In this document: positions 15,216 through 21,571 of the stretch, piece by piece
How positions within the stretch are numbered: position 1 is the first letter of the stretch
Layout of the letters: every line of letters begins with the position of its first letter
Assembly (NCBI GenBank): GCA_964539975.1
Contig: CAZIKK010000028.1
Span: 1-23,235, forward strand
Source: 38-11 sp964539975
Lineage (GTDB): Bacteria > Bacillota > Clostridia > Tissierellales > Dethiosulfatibacteraceae
Reading direction: 5' to 3'
DNA: 23,235 bases
Translations under genes and position numbers: made by a program
The notes under the pieces: generated by a model
Told to the model about the DNA's origin: nothing
Database searches by the model: none
The model's input: the letters and a program-made list of their open reading frames with translations, nothing else

Positions 15216-16586
15216 ATGGTTTTAAGTGAAGAAGACCCGAGTGTTGTTCAAATGGAGCAATATGACAAAAAGAAGCGCATCATGCAAATGGTAGAGGAAG
15301 AAGAGATTCAATTTATTCGGATGAATTTCACCGATATTTTTGGATTTGGAAAATGCGTGGAAATAACGCCAGATGAGTTAGAGAAGGCGCTAGATGGTGA
15401 ATTGATGTTTGATGGTTCGTCAGTGGATGGATTTGGTCGAGTGGAAGAATCGGATATGTATTTGATTCCAGACTTGGATACCTTCATGCCTGTCTCAATT
15501 CGTTCAACAGAAAAAGGCATCGGCCAGATATTCTGCAGTGTGTACGATAGTGATCGAAAACCGTTTTCAGGATGTCCACGAAACATTTTGAAGAGAACTT
15601 TGGATGAAGCGAAGGCGTTAGGATATGAGTTGAATGTTGGTCCAGAAGGAGAGTTTTTCTTATTCCACATGGACGAAAATGAAAACCCTATTTTTGATAA
15701 ACACGATAACGCGGGTTATTTCGACCATTCCCCATTTGACAAAGGAATTGACGCTAAGCGGGATATTATCACAAAAATGAAGGAAATGGGGTTTAGCATT
15801 GAGGCATCTCATCATGAAGTGGCACCAGGGCAGCAGGAAATTGACTTTAAGTATGGAGAGGCTCTTGATGTAGCGGATAAATGGATGACTTTCAAACAAA
15901 TTGTGAAGAACATTGCTCATGAACAAGGTCTTTATGCATCTTTTCTACCCAAACCATTCACCAAAGAAAGTGGAAATGCCATGCATTGCAACCAATCTTT
16001 GTGCAAAGGGGAAGAAAATGTGTTTTATGATCCGGATTCGGAGACCAAACTAAGTAAAACGGCTGAATACTATGTGGGTGGCTTGATTAAGCATGCAAAA
16101 GAAATAGCGGCAATATGCAATCCAACCATTAACTCATATAAACGACTGGTACCCAATTATGAAGCGCCTACCAACATTGTGTGGTCTTTTTGCAACAGAT
16201 CTTCTTTCATAAGAATACCCAATGCAAGGAAAAAAGGAACACGAGTGGAGTTGAGAACACCAGACCCCACAGCCAATCCTTATTTGGTGTTTGCGGTGAT
16301 GTTAAAGGCTGGATTGGATGGGATTCGCAATAAAATTGAACCCCCTGAATTGGTGAACAAAAACATTTATTCACTAAGCAAAAAAGAGCAGCAAAACTAT
16401 GATATTGAACGCTATCCAAGCAACCTTTATGAAGCGTTAAAGCATATGGAAGACAGTCAACTTTTGAAAGACACACTGGGAGAACATGCTTTCAATGTAT
16501 TTTTCAAAACTAAAATGAAAGAATGGATTGAGTACGACAAAACGGTCCATTCATGGGAAATCAAGAATTACTTAAAAAAGTATTGA
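15216..16586 (+). CDS. glnA: Glutamine synthetase type I
   Basis: A 456-residue enzyme making glutamine from glutamate, ammonia and ATP. The beta-grasp domain has NFTDIFGFGKCVEI and DGSSVDGFGRVEESDMYLIPD. The catalytic domain has EGEFFLF, EVAPGQQEIDFKY, NAMHCNQSL and NSYKRLVPNYEAPTN, then NRSSFIRIP and TRVELRTPDPTANPYLVFA. There is no adenylylation tyrosine motif, and the length fits the GSI-alpha form regulated by feedback inhibition. Small departures from the usual text are GNAMH for GSGMH and PNYEAP for PGYEAP. AGGAAA lies 5 bases before the ATG, with AAGGAGAG further upstream. A terminator follows. No GlnR box was recognised. Confidence 0.96.
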   Translation: MVLSEEDPSVVQMEQYDKKKRIMQMVEEEEIQFIRMNFTDIFGFGKCVEITPDELEKALDGELMFDGSSVDGFGRVEESDMYLIPDLDTFMPVSIRSTEKGIGQIFCSVYDSDRKPFSGCPRNILKRTLDEAKALGYELNVGPEGEFFLFHMDENENPIFDKHDNAGYFDHSPFDKGIDAKRDIITKMKEMGFSIEASHHEVAPGQQEIDFKYGEALDVADKWMTFKQIVKNIAHEQGLYASFLPKPFTKESGNAMHCNQSLCKGEENVFYDPDSETKLSKTAEYYVGGLIKHAKEIAAICNPTINSYKRLVPNYEAPTNIVWSFCNRSSFIRIPNARKKGTRVELRTPDPTANPYLVFAVMLKAGLDGIRNKIEPPELVNKNIYSLSKKEQQNYDIERYPSNLYEALKHMEDSQLLKDTLGEHAFNVFFKTKMKEWIEYDKTVHSWEIKNYLKKY

Positions 16587-16592
16587 TAGAGG

Positions 16593-16621
16593 ACCGTCTG
16601 GATTTTTTCAGGCGGTTTTTT
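16593..16621 (+). terminator. Intrinsic terminator of glnA
   Basis: ACCGTCTG, an 8-base loop, CAGGCGGT (one G-T pair) and a run of six T starting at the end of the stem, 6 bases after the glnA stop codon. The T-run reaches the stop codon of the convergent ABC ATPase gene. Confidence 0.9.
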
Positions 16622-17306
16622 AGCGTCTAAGATCCAGATGAATGCGGCCATCCTTAACTTCAATGATCCGGTCCGTTTTTTCAGCGATTCTTTGATCATG
16701 GGTAATGACAACAAAAGTTGTTTGATATTTTGCGTTAATCTCTCTTAAGATCTGATAAACGGTTTCGGTAGTGTCAGAATCCAAGTTGCCAGTGGGTTCA
16801 TCTGCAAGAATGATTTTGGGTCGATTGATAAGGGAACGAGCAATGGCTGTTCTTTGTTGTTGTCCTCCAGACATGTCATTGGCTAGATTGTTGGCTACCT
16901 TTGAAAGGCCAACAAGATCAAGCAATTGGTCTGCCCATGCTTCTATATCTTTCGGGACTTTATAGTGCGCGATTTGATAGGGTAAAAGGACATTTTCCTT
17001 TGCGGTGAACTCTGGCAATAAATAATGAAACTGAAAAATAAACCCCATGGTTTGATTGCGAAGTTTTGCTAAAGCAACTTTATTTAATGTGTCCGTTCGG
17101 AAACCATCAATATAAACTTCCCCGGAAGTGGGTTGATCTAAGGTGCCGATAATGTTTAACAGTGTGCTTTTTCCGCTTCCCGACTCTCCAATAATGGCAT
17201 TGAAACTATTGGCTTCAAAGCTTAAATCAATATCAAACAAGACTTGAGTCTTGATCTTATTTCCATAAACCTTATTGATGTTTTTTAGCGTAATGGCCTT
17301 ATCCAT
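16620..17306 (-). CDS. ABC transporter ATP-binding protein, MacB/LolD type
   Basis: A 228-residue ATPase of the exporter/extraction class. Walker A is GESGSGKST, the Q-loop reads FIFQFHYLLPEFTAKENV, the signature is MSGGQQQRTAIARSL, Walker B is IILADEPTGNLDSDT and the switch His is in VVITHDQRIAEKTD. FQFHYLLPEFTA with DEPTGNLD is typical of the LolD/MacB/FtsE-related group, which pairs with FtsX-type permeases rather than driving import. It overlaps the permease gene by 8 bases and is last in a four-gene operon. The lack of a fused membrane domain distinguishes it from Gram-negative MacB. Confidence 0.95.
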   Translation of the reverse strand: MDKAITLKNINKVYGNKIKTQVLFDIDLSFEANSFNAIIGESGSGKSTLLNIIGTLDQPTSGEVYIDGFRTDTLNKVALAKLRNQTMGFIFQFHYLLPEFTAKENVLLPYQIAHYKVPKDIEAWADQLLDLVGLSKVANNLANDMSGGQQQRTAIARSLINRPKIILADEPTGNLDSDTTETVYQILREINAKYQTTFVVITHDQRIAEKTDRIIEVKDGRIHLDLRR

Positions 17307-18459
17307 TTTTAATCACCTCTATAGGATTGAGTTTTGAAGAAAGCCGAGCAGGAATTAGAGAAGCTACCATGGCGGAGACAATGGCAAACAAACCTGATAA
17401 GGCGATGAAACTTGGATTGATGAAAATTGGAACAACAGGCGTGCCATCTGGATTGACAGCAAACTGAGTGAACATAAGCAACAAAGCAAAGCCTAGAGCA
17501 ATGCCTAGGACCGCACCAAGGATTCCCAATAGTAGCCCTTGAAAGACAAAGATCAGACTGGCGTCTCGGTCTTGAATGCCCATGGCCTTAAGAATCCCTA
17601 GCTGTTTAGATCTTTGAACAACAGAGATAGCTAGAACACTGGCGATACCCAACAAAACGGCGACAAGTACAAAAACTTGAATCATATAGCTTGAGACGCT
17701 TTGACCGTTCAATCCGCTCAGTAATTGTTGGTTTTGGTCCTTCCAATTATCTACACGCACCTCAGATAGAGAAAGACCATAAGCAACACGATTAGCAATC
17801 AAATCTGCATTGAAGACGTCAGATACTTGCATCTCAATAGCGGTTACCTGTTTTCCCATATCAAGGATCTTTTGGGCGGTGTTTAAATCGGAGACAACCC
17901 AACTTTCATTGATGGAAGCTACCTTCAAATCAAACAACCCTGAAACTCTCAAACGATGTTGTTCTCCCAATGGCGTTAACAGCTGTATGGTATCTCCAGG
18001 TTGAGCAAGGATTTTTTCAGAAAGGTCTTTGCCAATCAGAACATCATTGTCTCGTTGAGGCATGTTTCCCGCATAAATATTGTCGCTGAACTGGTAAATA
18101 TTGTTAGAAATTTCAAGGTTGAACCCTCTGATCAACACAGGATCAATAGAAGTGTCGTAAAGAATACTGGCCGAACCATCTACAGCAGGGGAAACGTACA
18201 AGATATCCTGGTGGCTGATTTCTGACTCGTAAACACCTCTTTCCCATTGCTGGATGGTTTTTTCGTCACTTGTGCTGGTGATGGTGATGTGGGATGAGTT
18301 GCCAATCGTTGTATCTATTAGGTTAATCTGCAAACCTTGTATGAGAGAACCAATAAACAATTGAACAGCGACACCAACTGAAATGCCTAGCATAATAAGG
18401 ACGGTCTGACCTTTCCCTGATTTTAAGAACCGTAAAGCAATTCTAAAGGCTAATCTCAT
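17299..18459 (-). CDS. FtsX/MacB-type ABC transporter permease
   Basis: A 386-residue membrane protein with the MacB/LolC layout: helix 1 (about 18-38), a large extracytoplasmic domain (about 40-270), then three helices (about 275-380). The FtsX-core text SVVQRSKQLGILKAMGIQDRDASLIFVFQGLLLGILGAVLGIALG and the ending IPARLSSKLNPIEVIKNG are hallmark features. Such permeases use ATP to pull or push a substrate at the outer face of the membrane. The ATG at 18459 is chosen because AAAGGAGG lies just upstream; a longer reading frame exists but would extend into the cobalamin-protein gene. It overlaps that gene by 17 bases, so the two are translationally coupled. Confidence 0.94.
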   Translation of the reverse strand: MRLAFRIALRFLKSGKGQTVLIMLGISVGVAVQLFIGSLIQGLQINLIDTTIGNSSHITITSTSDEKTIQQWERGVYESEISHQDILYVSPAVDGSASILYDTSIDPVLIRGFNLEISNNIYQFSDNIYAGNMPQRDNDVLIGKDLSEKILAQPGDTIQLLTPLGEQHRLRVSGLFDLKVASINESWVVSDLNTAQKILDMGKQVTAIEMQVSDVFNADLIANRVAYGLSLSEVRVDNWKDQNQQLLSGLNGQSVSSYMIQVFVLVAVLLGIASVLAISVVQRSKQLGILKAMGIQDRDASLIFVFQGLLLGILGAVLGIALGFALLLMFTQFAVNPDGTPVVPIFINPSFIALSGLFAIVSAMVASLIPARLSSKLNPIEVIKNG

Positions 18460-19105
18460 AACGATCCTCCTTTGACAAGTTTTGTATGTCACGGAAAGAG
18501 GAAAAGTATCGATCGCCTCCAACCTCGCTAACGGCATGGGGATTATTGAAAAAAGCACTGCCACCCAAGATGATTTTTATGGATTGACTAGGCATAAGAC
18601 GAATTTGAGCGATCATTTTTTTAGCTTCGACAATCAAGTAATAATCGGTTACACCGATGGCCACGTATTTGGGATTGGATTGCTGTATGGCGTGACAAAC
18701 TTGATCTCTTGGCGTATTGATGCCGATATAAATTGGATGGTAGCCACAAAGGGCAAAGAAATCAGACATCATGCGCAAGCCAATTTCATGGTATTCTTTC
18801 TCCGGAGCGGTGAGCAAAACAGTGATATCTAAAGGTTGGATCATCTTTTTTTCGGCAATAACAAATGGATACACCGATTCGATGATCGTTTTAACGATCG
18901 CTGTTTTCACATGCTCTTGCCAAATACAGTTAGGATCATCGGGGACGCATTCGTCGATGGTGTATAAAGCTGGACGCAGCAGATCCTCGTATAGCTTTGG
19001 AATGGAAAACCATTGTTGTTTTAAGCCTTTCAAAGCGTATTCTACACAAGCATCCTTATCATTTTGGTTGAAATGCATCATAAATTCAGCAAAATAAGAT
19101 TTCAT
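18443..19105 (-). CDS. Cobalamin (B12)-binding domain protein inside the ABC operon
   Basis: A 220-residue soluble protein. Residues about 3-85 form a helical cap resembling the B12-binding_2 cap. Residues about 92-210 form a Rossmann-like B12 domain with EKEYHEIG (H106 as probable lower cobalt ligand), SDFFALCGYHPIYIGINTP, and IILGG (181-182). The CarH-type photosensor signature W-x9-E-H is only partly kept: E64-H65 are present, but the Trp position is V54. It may bind cobalamin without the light response, or bind a different form. It lies 9 bases after the membrane-fusion gene and overlaps the permease gene, which is an unusual place for such a domain. AGGAGC precedes the ATG. Confidence 0.82.
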   Translation of the reverse strand: MKSYFAEFMMHFNQNDKDACVEYALKGLKQQWFSIPKLYEDLLRPALYTIDECVPDDPNCIWQEHVKTAIVKTIIESVYPFVIAEKKMIQPLDITVLLTAPEKEYHEIGLRMMSDFFALCGYHPIYIGINTPRDQVCHAIQQSNPKYVAIGVTDYYLIVEAKKMIAQIRLMPSQSIKIILGGSAFFNNPHAVSEVGGDRYFSSFRDIQNLSKEDRYEISL

Positions 19106-19114
19106 AAAAAGCTC

Positions 19115-20401
19115 CTATTGGACAGGGCGGACTAGATCGCCATCTGAAAGATCCAGAGAAGGATTGGTCACAATCCAATCTCCTGGGGAGATTCCGTCCA
19201 AAATGGCGATATTAAAATCATCAAAAATGCCAGTTTGGACAAGTGTTTTTTTCAACTTATCCTCAACGACCTTATAGACATAAGCTTGTTGAGTAGAATC
19301 CACTCTTACAGATTCTCTCTTAAGCACGACGACTTCATCGATTTGATTAACAGTGATAACTGCATCGGCTTCAAAGCCGGAAGCGATGGGCATATCAGGA
19401 GTTGTTTCAAGAGATAGTGTGATTTCAATTCTCGGAGTTCGGCTGGCACTTTGAGAATCTGGAACCGTTGCTTTGCCAATATGGGAAACTTTGGCAGGCA
19501 AAGGGATCTGCAAACCTGATACATGCACAGTGGCAGGGGCATTCAATTGAATAAGCAAAGCATCTTCTTGTGGGACTAAAGCGATCATTTTTAGTTGATC
19601 AACAGCAATGACTTCTGCGACAGCTCCCTGTGAAACAGAGCGATTCATAGAAACGGGCAACTGGGTCAAAATTCCTGTGAGATTAGAATAAATAGAAAGA
19701 TCTTTCTTTTTTTCTTCTAGAGCCAAAAGATCTAGACCAGCTATTTCCATTTGTCTTGTCAATGCCTGAATCTGATTGGCTTGAAGATGGTTTAAATCCA
19801 AGACTTGTTGTGTGATGTTCTCTAAATTCAATTTGGCAACTGTCAAATAACTTTCGCTATCCAAAAGATTTTTTTCTTGACGGTCGTATTCCATTTGACT
19901 GAGGGCATTTCCAGCCAGTAGAGAGTCAGCTTGCTGGAGGTTTTCCAAGGAGATGCGGTAGTTAATCTCGGCTTGTTTAAAATCTTCCTTGGCTTTCAAC
20001 AAATGGTTTTGCAAAAGCTGTCTTTCTGAATTGGATGCTGTATGGGTCAACAAGGCCAAGTCGTCTTCAATTTGTTGGATCGATAAGTGTGTTTTTTCAA
20101 TTGCAATATCCGTTTCAGTACTGTCTAGAACTAGAAGCAATTGGCCTTTCTCCACAAGTTGATTTTCTTCCACAAGGATGGAGATGACTTTTGGACCTGA
20201 AGGTAAAGAGATGGTATCTTGAGCGTGACCGACAATATTTCCAGAAACAGTCACAGTTTTGGTGAGGGTTCCTTTTTCTGCTGTGCTGATAGCCACTTCT
20301 TGACCAAAGTTTTGGCTGTCAAAAAAGAGAAAATAAGCTATAATGAGAATAACAGCAATGAGGGGTAAGACAATCAGGATTTTTTTTCTTGATGCAATCA
20401 C
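19115..20401 (-). CDS. HlyD/MacA-type membrane fusion protein
   Basis: A 428-residue periplasmic adaptor-like protein anchored by one N-terminal helix (about 8-28). A first lipoyl half follows (GNIVGHAQDTISLPSGPKVISILVEENQLVEKGQLLLVLD, about 55-95). Next is a long helical hairpin rich in Gln, Leu and Glu (about 100-240), then the second lipoyl half (IYSNLTGILTQLPV). Beta-barrel and membrane-proximal domains end in GISPGDWIV. In Gram-positive bacteria such proteins partner MacB-like exporters, as in the YknXYZ system. The start is GTG at 20401, with AAGGAGG 7 bases upstream; an in-frame TTG 75 bases further upstream lacks this support. It is the first gene of the four-gene operon. Confidence 0.9.
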   Translation of the reverse strand: MIASRKKILIVLPLIAVILIIAYFLFFDSQNFGQEVAISTAEKGTLTKTVTVSGNIVGHAQDTISLPSGPKVISILVEENQLVEKGQLLLVLDSTETDIAIEKTHLSIQQIEDDLALLTHTASNSERQLLQNHLLKAKEDFKQAEINYRISLENLQQADSLLAGNALSQMEYDRQEKNLLDSESYLTVAKLNLENITQQVLDLNHLQANQIQALTRQMEIAGLDLLALEEKKKDLSIYSNLTGILTQLPVSMNRSVSQGAVAEVIAVDQLKMIALVPQEDALLIQLNAPATVHVSGLQIPLPAKVSHIGKATVPDSQSASRTPRIEITLSLETTPDMPIASGFEADAVITVNQIDEVVVLKRESVRVDSTQQAYVYKVVEDKLKKTLVQTGIFDDFNIAILDGISPGDWIVTNPSLDLSDGDLVRPVQ

Positions 20402-20431
20402 GAGGTGACCTCCTTGAGCGAATAAAGATAG

Positions 20432-20467
20432 TTCTATTATAAACGATGATTCACAAAAAGAATAGAA
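20432..20467. promoter_or_regulatory. Inverted repeat in the divergent promoter region
   Basis: TTCTATT (20432-20438) and AATAGAA (20461-20467) form 7-bp inverted arms separated by 22 bases. They lie between the two divergent start codons. The left arm overlaps a minus-strand TATAAT (20436-20441), the likely -10 of the exporter operon. Its -35 is not clear. No good plus-strand promoter was identified. Confidence 0.4.
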
Positions 20468-20507
20468 TGATTTCAAGATTGTAACAAGTCAAATTAAGGA
20501 GCGAAAG

Positions 20508-21563
20508 ATGAGTTTACTATCTTTGGACAACAGTCGAAAAACAATGGATTTGGTGCAGAAAATCTATGAGAGGCAAATGGAGGAAGATCCAAGACTAAAT
20601 CAGGATTTGGACGATCGAAGAAAGCGTCTGATGATTAAGGACATTCATTATAACTTTGACAATTTGATAGCGGCTGCAACGCATCAGTCATCCAATATAC
20701 TCATAGGGCATGTCCGTTGGCTGATAGGCTTGTTGGCTTACAGAATGGATGATTTTAGTCTTGAGAGGATCAAAGGATTTATGAAGGTGCACTACCGGAT
20801 TATGATAAATGCAGTCAAAGAGAGTGAGCCGTCTTTTGAGTCTGTGTTGGCACCATTTGAACACGAAGTAGAAAAATGTATAGAAACGTTTGAACTAACT
20901 TCTTTTAGTTATTTGGATGGGATAAGGCTTGAAAATTACAGCAGGAAATATCTAGAGGCGCTTTTGAATCGAGACAGAAAGAAGGCTTGGCAATGGGTGA
21001 AAGGTGCTTTGGATGCAGGCGTTACACTAGAGGGCATTTATCTTGAATTGTTTAGTCCGGTGATGCATGAAATAGGCCGTCTGTGGCATCAGAATCAAAT
21101 TGGCATTGACAAGGAACATTATGCGACTGCGGTGACCCAGGGAGTGATGTCTCAACTTTATTCAAAGATTTTTGCTACTCAAAAGACAGGGAAGACTATG
21201 GTGGGCATGTCTGTGGGAAATGAGCTGCATGAAATGGGCATTAGAATGTTGTGTGATTTATTTGAAATCAATGGATGGGATACCATATACTTAGGCGCAG
21301 CTGTGCCCCAGGAAAGCTTGATCAACTCATTAGAGGAATACAAGCCGGATTTGATAGCTTTGTCAGTCACCATGCCGAATCATCTCAATGAATGTAAGGC
21401 CACCATCCAAGCCATCAAAACGGACGAACGGTTTCAACATGTGAAAATTGCGGTGGGTGGAACAGCTGTGGAAATGGATAAGACTTTAAGAGAAAAATGG
21501 CAGGTGGATGTGATGGCTAACACATTTGAGGAACTCAAAAAATGGTGGCTTGACAATGAGTAG
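20508..21563 (+). CDS. Cobalamin-binding protein with CarH-type photosensor signature
   Basis: A 351-residue soluble protein. Residues about 1-130 are a helical domain of unknown function (HVRWLIGLLAYRM at about 68-80); no DNA-binding MerR domain is present. Residues about 143-225 are a B12 cap with YLEALLNRDRKKAWQWVKGALDAG, then GRLWHQNQIGIDKEH. This is exactly W193-x9-E203-H204, the signature of adenosylcobalamin light sensors such as CarH. Residues about 228-345 are the B12 domain, with ELHEMG (H241 probable cobalt ligand), DTIYLGAAVP, ALSVTMPNHL and IAVGG (317-318). AAGGAG precedes the ATG. The GGDEF gene starts 9 bases after its stop, so the two are co-transcribed. Light sensing is inferred from the motif. 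Confidence 0.88.
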   Translation: MSLLSLDNSRKTMDLVQKIYERQMEEDPRLNQDLDDRRKRLMIKDIHYNFDNLIAAATHQSSNILIGHVRWLIGLLAYRMDDFSLERIKGFMKVHYRIMINAVKESEPSFESVLAPFEHEVEKCIETFELTSFSYLDGIRLENYSRKYLEALLNRDRKKAWQWVKGALDAGVTLEGIYLELFSPVMHEIGRLWHQNQIGIDKEHYATAVTQGVMSQLYSKIFATQKTGKTMVGMSVGNELHEMGIRMLCDLFEINGWDTIYLGAAVPQESLINSLEEYKPDLIALSVTMPNHLNECKATIQAIKTDERFQHVKIAVGGTAVEMDKTLREKWQVDVMANTFEELKKWWLDNE

Positions 21564-21571
21564 GAGGAGAT

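Noticed and set aside
18460..18564. N-terminal extension of the FtsX-type permease
   Set aside because: The extension lies in another frame of the upstream B12-protein gene; the ATG at 18459 has a strong ribosome binding site and begins the typical MRLAFRIALRFL helix.
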